Below, in pieces: positions 25,557-36,737 of a DNA stretch of 64,000 nt. The stretch is taken from the NCBI GenBank assembly GCA_022578605.1, contig MU394053.1, positions 888,229 to 952,228 of the forward strand, written 5' to 3'. The position numbers and the translations under genes are program-made. The notes under the pieces are model-generated. The model had not been told where the DNA came from. It saw only the letters and a program-made list of their open reading frames with translations, and searched no databases. The DNA is from Camillea tinctor. Lineage: Eukaryota > Ascomycota > Sordariomycetes > Xylariales > Xylariaceae. Position 1 is the stretch's first letter; every line of letters starts with the position of its first letter.

Positions 25557-26645
25557 ATGGCTCGAGTTCCGCGCCCTGGTGTCTACGTGCCGTCCCCCAC
25601 GTTCTTCAAACCAATTGCTCCAGGGGCACATCAAGCGGAAGTCGATGTCGCGACGCAATCAGAACACAGCATATTCCTAGCCAAAAACGGGGTCCATGGG
25701 CTAGTTTTGCTCGGTTCTACTGGTGAAGCGATCCATCTCTCGCGATCAGAACGACGCGATCTCATCTCTGGGGTCCGCAAATCGCTCGACAATGCTGGGT
25801 TTCCTGACTATCCCATTATGGCCGGGGTATTGGTCAACGCCGTGGACGAGGCTTTAGAATGGATACAGGACTCGAAAGAAGCGGGAGCACAGTGGGGTTT
25901 GGTGCTTGCGCCAGGATACTTTGGCGGGGCCGCATCGCAAGCAGGGATTATAGAATGGTATACAGCAGTGGCGGACAAGAGCCCGCTGCCGATCCTGATG
26001 TGAGTGGGAACAAGATTTGATTCATCACTGTCATATGAAGGAAGGACGAAACTCACATATATCTGATTAGATATAACTACCCCGGTGTCTCCAATGGACT
26101 GATGGTAACTCCGGAGACATATGAAAAGCTCGCACAGCACCCGAACATCGTTGGTTGCAAGATGTAAGTTATATTACCTTGCTACACCAATATGGACTGC
26201 ATATCTCGGTACTAATATGATCAGGTCCCATGGCAACGTTTCTTACCACGTACAAGTGTCAACATCTCCTAAAATTGATTCTACGAAATTCCGGGTGTTC
26301 AGTGGGTTTGGTCAACAACTTGGTCCAATTGTTGTCTTCAATGCCGCTGGTGTGATAGATGGATTGGCTGCAATCTACCCTTCAACAGTGGTGCGCCTGT
26401 TCGATGTAGTTAATAAGAGACCCCTTGATGAGGAGGCGATTAAGGAAGCTCGGGTTCTTCAGCACAGAGTCAGCAGCGCAGAAGAGTTCATTGGACGCTG
26501 GGGAGTCCTGGGAATTCGAGAGGCTATATACCATGTCACAGGGCTAGGAACGCTTGAAGGTGGTCGGGCACCTCTCCGAGGCAAGATTCCTGACGGTGCA
26601 TGGGCCGAATGGAATCACGTCATGAAGGCGATGTCCGAGAACTAG
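25557..26645 (+). CDS. DHDPS-family aldolase (2-keto-3-deoxy-aldonate aldolase type)
   Basis: Exons 25557-25999, 26071-26163 and 26225-26645 give 318 residues, the usual length of the dihydrodipicolinate synthase/KDG aldolase fold. Visible motifs are LLGSTGEAIHLSRSER, the tyrosine loop YNYPGVSNG, and the Schiff-base lysine (about residue 177) in NIVGCKMSHGN. This last motif with SHGN matches fungal 2-keto-3-deoxy-L-galactonate aldolases (GaaC/LGA1) better than DHDPS proper. Such enzymes split a 2-keto-3-deoxy acid to pyruvate plus glyceraldehyde. It is paired head to head with the AKR, which fits reduction of the aldehyde product. Substrate stereochemistry is not readable from sequence. Confidence 0.9.
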
Positions 26646-26992
26646 GCCGTATATAAACTATTTTATATCTTGGGCTTCATCGTCAAGAATAATATCTTGC
26701 CATGATCTACCCTCATCTCTCTGGCCTGAGTAGGATGTTATTTCCCCTATTATAAGGTCACGAGATACTGGTAAATCAATGTATCGTGGTTTGAAGATTA
26801 TTGCGTAGACACTCAGCTCGTGGACGTGGGAGGTGCATGACCGTCGTACCTAGCTCTAGATCAAAATGTACATATCCCCGGCCACATGAACGGAAAAAGG
26901 CACTAGCTGTGAAATACGATATTCCAGTTATTCAAGTTTTAACCCGCTGTAACCACCGCAGAAGCCCAAAAGCCTTTTTCGAACGATACCCA
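26646..26992. other. convergent 3' flanks of aldolase and transporter
   Basis: 347 bp between two genes that end towards each other. I see no gene. A plus-strand frame overlapping the transporter's last exon is a shadow. Confidence 0.5.
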
Positions 26993-28921
26993 TCAGTACA
27001 CGTAGAAGTTCATGGCCGAGGGGTCCACCTGTCGCATTTTCTTGTTAAGTCTTTGGAGGGCTATCCGCATAACCCAGGCGCAAACAATCACTCCTGCAGA
27101 GAACCCAATAGCCCCTGACATGGCTTTCCTGAACTGTGGGGCATCGGAGTCTATGATCGTTATTGTTAGCTATTTATGGTAACAAGGTGCCTCTCGACAA
27201 TTCAGTGGACTTACCTGGGAAGGTGTAAGGAGTGTAGACTGAGGCAAGATTACCGAATGTGTTGCACATCGCAATTGCAACGGCTTTCTTTTCGTCGGAC
27301 TGCCCAAGGACACTTGCTGTCCATCCTAAGATAATATTGTTCACGCCATAGGTAGCCCCCACAAAAAGCATGATTCCAAAGTACCTAGCTCCAAAGTTGA
27401 AGGTTGACATGCTAATGGCGAAGCCAGCAATAGCAATGGCTTTGGAGACAGTAGTATGCCAAGTGCGTTCGTTGAAATGTCCACTTGACCAAGAAACCAA
27501 GATAGACATAAATGCAGCAAAAATGTAAGGCGGGCATGTGAGCACGAGGGCGACTGTAGTACTTAAGCCAAGACTCTTCACTACAGTTGGAAGGAAATTC
27601 TTAAAGCCGTTGGCGCTGAGGTGCAAGTTGTCCATCAAACAGAACACCCATGTTCGCCAGTCGAGAACAGCTTCTCGCAGTCCCTTCATGACACTAGTTG
27701 TGCCATCACGTCTTTCGGTTGTGTCTTTAAAGATACGGTCATGAGCTAGTTGTCGTTCTTCGGGTGTAAGCCAGCGTGTCTTCAGGGGAGAATCTGGCAA
27801 CAAGTAAAAGCCAGAGATCGCAATAACCATTGAAAATGCCCCTTGAATGATAAAAAGCCTAAGATATTAGGTTAGCTTCAACGTGATCGAGGATCCCGAA
27901 ACCTGTCACCTACCATTGCCATCCAGCAAGACCACGACGACCCCCAAGACCAGCGAAGACAGGAGCAGATATCAAGCCTGAAAAGGCGCTAGCCGCCATG
28001 TTGCCAGTGTAGAATACAGACATTCGTGTGGCTATTTCCTTCCTCGTGTAAAACATACTCAGCATGTACAGTGCTCCTGGATAGAACTGACAACGAGGTT
28101 AGCTTCAAATGAATTTCTGGGCCTGTTCGGTGTCTTACCGGAGACTCCACAATTCCTAGGATAAGTCGCAATACTAGCATGGTCTTATAGTCATGGGCTA
28201 AAAACGTGCATAGTGTGACGATCGACCACGCAGTCATGAACCCTTATAGTTGCATATTAATATAATGGTTTACCAGTTCTCGCCGGGTATGACTTACCTG
28301 CCATGAAGAGTGAAGGGCGAACTCGGTTTAGAAGCATGTTAGAGGGAACCTGAGCCACGTCGCGTGTCAGCATTGTTTACCGGCACTAGAGCTTTTGAAA
28401 GTATTCGCGGTGGAGTATAGCACAAGAAAAATGTAGCTGAATTCGCATATTGAAAAGGGAATTAAGGCCTTAGATAGACTAACCTGCCCACACAAGTATC
28501 CGACGAAAAGAATTGATACACAGGTGTTGTATTCGTATCCTTTCATGTTCAAATCCTTATCGAGACCATCGAGTTTGCCATTGATCATCGCGTTCCGATC
28601 GAGAAAGTTGAAGAAGTACATGAGCCATAGTATCGGCTAATAGTGTATAAATGTTAGAAGGATCTGATACCATTCATGAAATGGTGGTTTTGACGGAAGA
28701 TTCTAAGATTCGGATATCCTTACTAGAATGTAGAGATCAAGCTTCCTCACGAGCTTGATCTCCGCAGGGTCAACTTTGGCATGGGCACCAAATTGGTCAA
28801 CTGGTGCCTCGACCTCTTTAACGAAAGCTTCTTCCTTAGCTTGTTCCACATGTTCCGGGCTCCCGGATCTCTCCTTGTAATCGGGAGTGTCCATGTTGAA
28901 TAGCGGAGAATGGGGGTCCAC
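26993..28921 (-). CDS. MFS transporter, anion:cation symporter (Dal5-like) family
   Basis: Seven exons: 28921-28724, 28636-28484, 28349-28298, 28242-28139, 28086-27914, 27858-27215 and 27150-26993. They give 493 residues with about 12 hydrophobic segments. Family hallmarks are LVRKLDLYILP...WLMYFFNFLDRNAMINGK at the first helix, VGYLCGQVPSN, LLNRVRPS, GIVESPFYPGALYM and FYTRKE, GWQWLFIIQG and YLLPDSP. ACS members in fungi carry carboxylates such as allantoate, nicotinate or pantothenate, and bacterial DgoT in the same family carries galactonate. Import of the cluster's acid substrate is therefore the simplest role. The gene shares a 695-bp divergent promoter with the A-T-R reductase. Confidence 0.9.
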
Positions 28922-29616
28922 GAAGCAATTGTTTTGAGCCTGAAGGGGTGGCTTGGGATATTTATCAACACGGGACTATCAGACCTTGGCGTGGCCCAAC
29001 AAACAGGAAGCTGAAGCTCAAGTGACAGGGCTGATCCTACGTAGACCGTATTGCCTATATCGTTTCTAAGCTAAGTCGACTAGTTGGGGATTTTCTAGTT
29101 TGATGGAGATCAGCTTATGAACCAAGACGCGGGGACCCCGCAAACCCCAGCCTTAGCCAGGCCTTGGCTTACTAGGTTATTATAACGGAAAGGGTCCAAG
29201 CAGTCAATTACATTGGCCTCGCTGACAGGGTGTCATCTCTGCACGGTTCGACTTCCTTTGTTGGGATTTATCCGAGGAAAAGCAAGTGATGAATAGTTTC
29301 GTAGGAACAATTCGGATACAACATGCTTCCTCGGAAAACGTTGCTATGCTGGCACCATGCTTCTCATCCCCACGTCGCAATGGCAACGATCTCCTCAACT
29401 GAAAATATGCTTTTCCGATTCCTATTCGGGTATATGGGACAGCTTGGTTCCAGATACCCGATCATATTCATCCGAACGGCTACGTCCGAGGTTATTAGTA
29501 TTCGTGCCGTTTATGGCATATTATCCTAAGTAGACAAATTGGTGAAGTATTTCTTCATGAGTTCGTGAAGGTTGAGTCGAGCCATATTACATACAACCCA
29601 TGGGAAATCAATCACA
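28922..29616. promoter_or_regulatory. divergent promoter of the transporter and A-T-R reductase genes
   Basis: 695 bp between two divergent starts. It has an inverted pair TCCGAGGAA (29271-29279) and TTCCTCGGA (29327-29335), another CCGAGG at 29486-29491, and the palindrome at 29129-29141. CCGAGG also occurs in the other divergent promoter of the cluster. This suggests joint control by the Zn2Cys6 factor, which is an inference. Confidence 0.5.
29130..29140. promoter_or_regulatory. CGG-N5-CCG palindrome, candidate Zn2Cys6 site
   Basis: CGGGGACCCCG, within the longer palindrome GCGGGGACCCCGC. Inverted CGG triplets with a fixed spacer are the classic binding site of dimeric Zn2Cys6 factors. It lies 209 bp upstream of the transporter start and 477 bp upstream of the reductase start. 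Confidence 0.4.
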
Positions 29617-32600
29617 ATGTCGTCTCTCACAGCTACGCCCCAAGTCAAACTAGACATTGAAAGCCGTAACACGGCTGGGGATGTTGAAAACACATCCATT
29701 GATAGTATAAATGACTTAATCGTCAACCGTGCAACTATTGTGCCTTTCAAAACCTTGCTTGCATATCCTGGCAAAGACGGGGTTTATATCTCTTATACTG
29801 CCAAGGAGCTTGATAACTTCGCAGACGAGGCTGCAAAACAATATGTCCGACTTGGTTTGGCCCCCCAGGTGCGTATTATGACTTTATAACCCCGTAGCAA
29901 ATGATTAACAAGTTCGAACAGGGAGGAAAGGATGAATCTGAAGTTGTGGCTGTACTTGGCCCTTCCAACTTGGATTACATCGTGACCATGCTCGCTCTGA
30001 CTCGAATTGGATTTACCGTGCTTTTCCTTTCGACGCGCCTGTCCATAGAAGCCTATATCGCTCTTCTTAATGCAACGAACTGCCACAGAATAATTACTGT
30101 TCCAAAGCATTTAGACTTGGTTAACCAGGTCGACGAGACTTATAGCATTACCCAGTTTCAGATGCTCAACAGTACAACTTATACGAAACCAGACCAGAGT
30201 GGCACCCGGTTCACGCGACCTGTCGAAATCGAGAACGAATCACAAAAGTTTGCGTTTATCGTCCACTCTTCAGGCTCAACTGGACTTCCTAAGCCAATAT
30301 ATCAAACTCATCGGTCGTGTCTTATGAACTACTCAGTCGGGAGTGGTATGAGAGCGTATGTTACCTTACCCCTATATCACAACCATGGACTAGCAACCTT
30401 TTTCCGGGGAATTACCTATTCAGTTACGACAGCTTTCTTTGACGCTTCATTGCCTATGACCCACGATTACCTGGTAAGCGGAATGGAACAGTTCGGCCCT
30501 GAAAGCCTTCACTGTGTACCATACTCAATCAAGTTACTTGCTGAGAGTGACCGAGGCGTGGAAATTATGAAAAAGTGCAAACTCGTCCTGTTTGGTGGCA
30601 GCAGCTGTCCAGACGAGCTAGGTGATAAGCTCGTGGAGGCCGGTGTTTACATCGTAGGACACTACGGCGCGTGAGTAATATCAAGTTCATCGTTAGAAAG
30701 CAGATGCTAACGGTACTCAGCACCGAGATGGGGCAACTCATGACATCCTTTAGGGAGAAGGACGACAAAGCATGGAATTATATGCGACCATTTCCTAAGG
30801 TCGCCCCATATCTCCGTTTCGTACCCATTGGCGAGGGACTATATGAATGCGTTGTATTAGATGGTTTACCAACGAAAGTAATGTCGAACTCGGATGACCC
30901 GCCAAATTCGTATCATACACGCGACACATTTGTTCCTCACCCGACTATGCCCAATGCTTGGAGGTACATCGGACGCCTAGATGATCGCGTCACACTCGTG
31001 AATGGCGAGAAAGTGCTCCCCATCCCCTTTGAACATCGCCTTAGACAGCATGAGTTGGTCGAAGAGGCTCTCATCTTCGGAGTTGGCAAGGCTTTCCCAG
31101 GCCTGCTCATATTTCCAAGCGAAAAGTCACGCGGTCTTAGCAAGGAAGTCATACTAAATGAACTACTCCCAGCTATCAATGCTGGTAATGAAGCAGCTGA
31201 AAAGTTCGGCCAGATATCAACTGACATGGTAGAAATCCTCGACCATGGCACGTCTTATCCGCGCACGGACAAGGGGACAATCATCCGAGCAGCAGCCTAT
31301 AGAGCATTTGAGAAGGTTATTGAGGATATATACGTGCGGTTTGAAACACATGATGACGCTAGAGATGGTGCTCGGAAAGTACTGAGCCAGTCAAAGCTCA
31401 TAGAATACCTGCTAGATCTATTCACAAACACAATAGGGGTGAAAGATCTAACTGAAGATTCCGATTTTTTCGATCGTGGCACAGACAGCCTTCAGGCTGT
31501 AGCAGCACGAGCTAAGATCATGCGAGAAATTGACATAGGCGACACGATTCTCGGAAATAATGTTGTCTTCGAGTATCCTTCCGTTCAAAAACTTGCGACG
31601 TATCTCTACTCTCTAAGAACTGGCGAGGGACTTATCCAAGCAGACGAGATAGCATTGATGTCCGATCTGATATCGAAATATTCCGACTTTCCTGTGTTTA
31701 CCCCTGGAGGCAATGAGCCAGATGGTGAAGTTGTCGTAAGTCTCATACTAATCTTCCACATCGATAACTAACAGTGGTAACAGCTCCTTACTGGTACGAC
31801 CGGCTCCCTTGGTGCACATATCTTATCTCGCATAGTGTCACTACCGCAGATCAAGAAGGTATACTGCCTAGTCCGAGCAGCTTCAAAAGAGGAGGCCCAC
31901 TCTCGTGTTCTTTCCAGCCTTGGATCCCGTCAAATACTTCAAGGAATGCCGGTGGAAAAACTTGTTGCCTTGCCAAGCGACCTGGGCCAAGCGAGGCTTG
32001 GTCTTGATGATACCACATACACCACTATTCAATCGTCCCTGACTAGGGTTATCCACAGCGCTTGGATGGTAAATTTCAACGTGGGCCTTAGTAGTTTCGA
32101 GCGCTCGCACATTGCTGGCGTTCACAACCTCATCAAACTTTGCCTCAGTGTGCCTTTCCAGGCTCCAGCGAAGCTTTTCTTCGTCTCATCCATATCGGCT
32201 GCGGCAGGGACACCAATTCCAGCTACCATCCATGAGACGCATGTTGAAAACCTTCACCATGCACAAAATATTGGTTATGCGAGGTCGAAGCTGGTCACAG
32301 AACACATCATGAGAGAGGCCACAAGGAAAACGGAGATGGTTGCGAGGGTGCTGAGGACTGGGCAACTTATGGGGGACTCCCGCCATGGGCTGTGGAACTC
32401 CACCGAAGCCATTCCATTGATGATCCAAAGTGCGAAAACAATAGGGGTATTGCCTACCCTAGATGAGGTACGTTTTTTCCCCCATCTATTATTCATGATA
32501 GAGCACACTCTAACATATAGTCACAAAGACTCCTTCATGGCTACCTGTCGATAAATGTGCCTCCGCCATCCTCGAACTCTCAGGCTTAGCTCCAAACTCT

Positions 32601-32957
32601 GATGGGGTCATACCGAGTGATAGCAAAGAGGTCTACCACGTGCTAAATCCGAAGCTTTTCTCCTGGAGTGACGAACTACTCCCTGCCCTGAAGGCTGCTG
32701 GACTGCAGTTTGATATTGTGTCCCAGCGTGAGTGGGTCCGGCGGCTGCGCGAGGGCGAGCAGGATCCGAAGAAGAATCCCACTATCAAGCTACTCGACTT
32801 TTACACAGAGAAGTATGACAACGATCTAGCGGGGCGAAGAGGCCTCAAGTTTGAGACCCGGGTAACAGCACAGCGTTCTGAAACGATCAACAACGGCTTC
32901 GATCTTATACAAAGCGGCATTTTACAGAAGTGCTTGGAGAACTGGCAGCTCTTGTAG
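29617..32957 (+). CDS. NRPS-like carboxylic acid reductase (A-T-R architecture)
   Basis: Exons 29617-29868, 29922-30670, 30721-31735, 31784-32467 and 32529-32957 give 1042 residues, normal for fungal adenylation-thiolation-reductase enzymes. The A domain has the P-loop HSSGSTGLPKP at about residues 198-208, PLYHNHG, FGGSSCPDELG and YIGRLDDRV. The thiolation domain has DFFDRGTDSLQAV, with the phosphopantetheine serine near residue 588. The reductase domain starts TGTTGSLGAHI (NADP-binding) and has the Y-x3-K pair in GYARSK near residues 837-841. There is no condensation domain. Such enzymes activate a carboxylic acid with ATP, hold it as a thioester and release an aldehyde or alcohol with NADPH. 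The last intron was placed at CACAAAG|ACT because only that acceptor keeps the frame. An ATG at 29572 is a less likely start. Confidence 0.92.
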
Positions 32958-33357
32958 TCTGTGATGTGAAGTGTATATAATGAGAAGACTCTAGCTGAAT
33001 CAATGAACCAGATGTCTCCCGATACCATATAATGCCATGTCGGAATTTCGATACATGAACAGTTATATCTTTTTTCGTCGCTCTTCGCAAAAAGTGAATC
33101 GAATAGTGAATAGAATCCGGGGATTTCTTGAACTTATGCCCTAGCAGGATGTATCAACAACCAATTCACTGATTGCGCGCGTCACAGCATCATGACCGAA
33201 CAATTAGCTATGAGCATAAACCTTGACTTCTTTCCCTCCCCTGCAAGCATTTTCTGTTCGAAAGCCGCAAAAAAAACCTCGTCAAATCTCTTTAACTCCC
33301 CAACACCCCTTCTCATTCAAATAAAGAATTACTAACGCATATATTTCTCACTGAAAG
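32958..33357. other. 3' flank of the A-T-R gene
   Basis: 400 bp without a gene that I can recognise; AT-leaning. Confidence 0.4.
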
Positions 33358-33985
33358 ATGGTTGAGCTCAAGAATCCGTTCGAGTCCCCGGCGTTAACCT
33401 CCGCTTCGATTTCTGGGGAAACTGGGAACGCCGTGATGCCAGTAAGTTGATGGAGAAGCTCCATGTTGCCCTGTCGTATATAAACCATTACAATGGTGCG
33501 TCCGCCTAATTTAACCATCGAGATATCTTAAGTTAAATAAAATACTACTAACCTAACGATTGCTAACCTCTTCCTGTAGTGGTTAGTACTCAAAGGCCAT
33601 TTCCTCTTATATCTCCGCGAAGCTATTCTTCTCACGACACACTTAAACCAAACATGTCCTTCCCCTATCTGTTTAAATAAGGAATAGGGAGCTAGTAACT
33701 AGCACTTTCCGGGTAGCACGATCGTGTCCGCATTGCAATTGTGGAGGGGACCTACCAGAACGTCAATTGGCTCAATGGGAACCGGCATATGCCTGTAAAC
33801 TGGAAGGCCCCTGATGCTACGGTAGGTCGTTTTGTTGTTCTTTAGCATTCTCTTCTTATGAAGGAAAGTGCATTAATCATCTGGTGTATAATAACTAGGA
33901 CCTCATGGTCGATGATTTAGTGCCCCCTATTTGTTGTTTACAAGCCTCGCAAGTACCACTGGGCTCTTATTAGACAATAGATCAG
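33358..33985 (+). pseudogene. unrecognised split coding sequence, probably a remnant
   Basis: The plus strand has three protein-like pieces with splice-like borders. Around 33381-33495 a frame reads VNLRFDFWGNWERRDASKL onward and stops at a GTGCGT donor. At about 33716-33820 another reads RVRIAIVEGTYQNVNWLNG and NRHMPVNWKAPDAT, preceded by GGGTAG and followed by GTAGGT. After an ACTAG acceptor at about 33899 a frame reads DLMVDDLVPP and ends near 33970. The ATG at 33358 is in a different frame from the first piece, and the pieces do not join cleanly without a 2-nt exon or a frameshift. I do not recognise the family. It is either a small multi-exon gene I have mis-spliced or a decayed one. Confidence 0.3.
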
Positions 33986-34605
33986 TATGTTCGATAACCC
34001 ACCTATGCTATTATAAACGGATTATCCTGACATCTCCGATCCAAGTTGGTTAAGGAGTACGCAATGAGAAAAAGCAGAAGGCGACATGAAGTTAGACAAA
34101 ATTATTTTTCGAGAGCTACTCCTCATTCACAAAGAGAGTGTGCTATTGATAATATATTGCTCATGATTTATCTACATGCTTTAGTGACTACACTTGTGTT
34201 TCGTGTTGAATGCATATTAATTTATATTTTATTTAATATGCAGGCAATCCATCGTCTTTGAAATCAACTATCCCGTGTCCCTCATCCGGGTTATTTGATC
34301 TGCATGAAAACATCTGTGGGCCTAATGCTGATTCCACATAGTGTGCTCAGGTACGACGCACATAACGGCTTTAATGTGAAGCCGGAATTAAGACACAGGT
34401 TGTGGCTTGTGGAAGGTCTACGAGGAGCATAAGCAGAGAAACATGGAGTCAACGATATAAATATCGTTGTTTAGCCTTACTAATTCTGCCCAGCACTATG
34501 TTCTCTACCTTTCAGGTGCTCTACTGTACGATTCTGTTCTCCTGCCTACAACACATAAAAGCACACCACTAGAAGTCATATATCTTTTTACCTGGAGAAT
34601 ACAAT
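33986..34605. other. promoter side of the SnoaL-like gene
   Basis: No gene is seen. A 71-codon frame at 34046-34261 has no motif. Confidence 0.4.
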
Positions 34606-35061
34606 ATGGCATCTTCCCTCACTACCGACCAGCTCCACGCCAAACTTGAGGCCTACTGGGTCGCAGTCCGGGCTCTGCGCCCGGACTCACCCGACGCTGA
34701 CTACCAGGCCATGGCTTCGTACATCGCGCCGGATGCGAGCCTCTACTTCCACGGCATAAACACGCCTCCAGCTATCGGGCCCCAGGGCGCCATTGACGAG
34801 ATGCGGAGGCTGACCACGTACTGGCACCTAGAGGAGCGGCGGGTGCGCATGCGCGCTACGGACGGTGACCGCACTGTGGTGGCCGAGATGGACAATTCGC
34901 TGCTGATACAGGGCGTCACCGTCCAGCTGAAGGAGCTCGAGATCGTAGAGTTTGACGATCAGGGGTTGATAAAGAGCTACCGACTATATGTTAATCCTAA
35001 CCCCGTGGCTGAGGCGTTAGCAAAGGCGAAAGCGGAGAAGGAGGCTACCACGTCGAAATAG
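34606..35061 (+). CDS. SnoaL/NTF2-like small protein
   Basis: A single-exon frame of 151 residues. The pattern AYWVAVRAL...DYQAMASYIAPDASLYFHGI...PPAIGPQGAIDEMRRL fits the SnoaL-like/NTF2 fold. So does the later strand pattern RTVVAEMDNSLLIQGV...LKELEIVEFDDQGLIKSYRLYVNP: a helix-plus-curved-sheet cone of about 130 residues. Members include polyketide cyclases, isomerases and many with no known activity. There is no signal peptide. The C-terminus is an Ala/Lys/Glu-rich tail. It lies 1.6 kb beyond the A-T-R reductase and is convergent with the SRPBCC gene, so it may be an accessory of the cluster, which is not proven. Confidence 0.75.
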   Translation: MASSLTTDQLHAKLEAYWVAVRALRPDSPDADYQAMASYIAPDASLYFHGINTPPAIGPQGAIDEMRRLTTYWHLEERRVRMRATDGDRTVVAEMDNSLLIQGVTVQLKELEIVEFDDQGLIKSYRLYVNPNPVAEALAKAKAEKEATTSK

Positions 35062-35348
35062 GGGGCGGGGACTGAGAAACACTTGAGTAGATTTAGAATG
35101 GAAAACAGTGTAATGTTCCATTGTTGGAGAAATTAAATAGGTATTTAAGGACGTAGCATATTGGTAAAAGAAGTTTACTCTAGCGACAATGCTGATGCTT
35201 TTCCACCGGATAGTGGTTTACGTGCGATACATTTCAAATGGATATATTTGCGATTCTGTACAATAGATGATAATTTGTTAAGCTATCCGCGTACCGCAAG
35301 GTATCCTTCCAGGTGATATTAAAGACGAGCGGTAGGATGCATTCCTGT

Positions 35349-35864
35349 CTAAGCCAAGCTGTCCTTCGTGGTCTTTACTAAACCATCCAGCCAGTCCTGG
35401 TGACCATTGAGCATTGGGTTAGGCCTCGTAGTAGATAGCTGGGCAGCCGGTTTCCCGATCTGGGATTCCTGCGTCAGGATCCGCACAACACTCCAATCCA
35501 AATCTTCCACTAGCCACGCATGATACACATCCAAAAACGTATCCTCGTCACCGTCTTGCCATGCGCGCCAGGTGAGTCTCCCGGGAGTACTTGATGTGGG
35601 TGCCACAGATTCGTAGACCTCCGATTGTAGTGGGGGAAATCCAAACGTCGAGAAGCTGAACTTATCACCCTTCTCGAGTACGGGGCTGGAGCTTGGCGGG
35701 GTGATCTGACTAACGTTGTGGTAATATGACTCCCACTTGGTAATATTCGCTAGGTATGGCCATACTTGGTTCGCAGTGATGCCTTTGACGATGACTTCGT
35801 TCGACACATAGTTGTCAGTGGTGCCGGGAAGATACTTTTCGGGCCAGATGATGTGGGAAGGCAT
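35349..35864 (-). CDS. SRPBCC-fold protein (polyketide cyclase/START-like)
   Basis: A single exon of 171 residues. The order NEVIVKGITANQVWPYLANITKWESYYHNV, EKGDKFSFSTFGFPPLQSEVYE, GRLTWRAWQDG...VYHAWLVEDL and a C-terminal amphipathic helix (HQDWLDGLVKTTKDSL) is the usual layout of SRPBCC/Bet v 1-like ligand-binding proteins. Members bind hydrophobic ligands or act as cyclases or hydrolases; no catalytic residue can be assigned here. The 287-bp gap to the convergent SnoaL-like gene is gene-free. Confidence 0.75.
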   Translation of the reverse strand: MPSHIIWPEKYLPGTTDNYVSNEVIVKGITANQVWPYLANITKWESYYHNVSQITPPSSSPVLEKGDKFSFSTFGFPPLQSEVYESVAPTSSTPGRLTWRAWQDGDEDTFLDVYHAWLVEDLDWSVVRILTQESQIGKPAAQLSTTRPNPMLNGHQDWLDGLVKTTKDSLA

Positions 35865-36737
35865 CTCGTTTGTAAGGGTTGATAATGTTTAATATGGAGT
35901 GACCTATAAGTAGAAAAGCCAATTGAGTTGATAGAGCATTCTGTGTCTGTAATACCGTAAGACAAAGTAGATCATGGTGTAGATATATCATATATGAACA
36001 TATCAAAAAACTCAGGGGTGATTAGGGTCAAAGTTATCCCGCACACATTACTAACAAAGTTCAGTTGTCTACGTACTACTGCTACTTCACTATCGTGGTT
36101 GTTAATTTGTTCGTCGACTTTTTCAACTATAGTGTCGTTTTATGGCATTTACTTACGTATCGTGGAAAAGGTTTTCGTGATGATCAGTCCACCTGATGAC
36201 AATGTAGACTGGTGGAGCTTCCCTTTTCACGTAGTACTACGGCACGCTTAACCGCGCACACACGAAGGGAATATTCTTGCTATAGCTCACTACATAATAT
36301 AAGTGATACAGAATGGCTTCCTTGTGAACATGTTTGACATGTCCATATCAACATGGGAACTAGCACCCCTTTTGTTCTATTGTAAACATCCATGCTGCTG
36401 AAATAAGTAATAAGGAGTATCTATCAAGATATAGACACAAGGTATATCCGCAGCTACATGTATATAAGGGACAGGTCCTCCCATCATCCAGAGATAGATG
36501 TTCACCTATTTAAGCAACCTCATAACCCCAATTCAATATTATTGATCAGCAAAGCTATGCAACCAGGGGGTTCTGTGCAGCGAGAAAATAAACCTAGGGC
36601 TGATATGAGTGAATACTATTATGGGAGGGGGGTTAGAAAACGTCTAATTACATAAGGAGGCTTCAGATCTCTTATAAATAGTTTCTTCCGCGAAACCATA
36701 TTCACACGAACTATGTGAGATTATATATCATGAAACA
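35865..36737. other. gene-free stretch
   Basis: Frames of 65-85 codons with no motif. AT-leaning DNA between the SRPBCC gene and the damaged locus. Confidence 0.4.
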
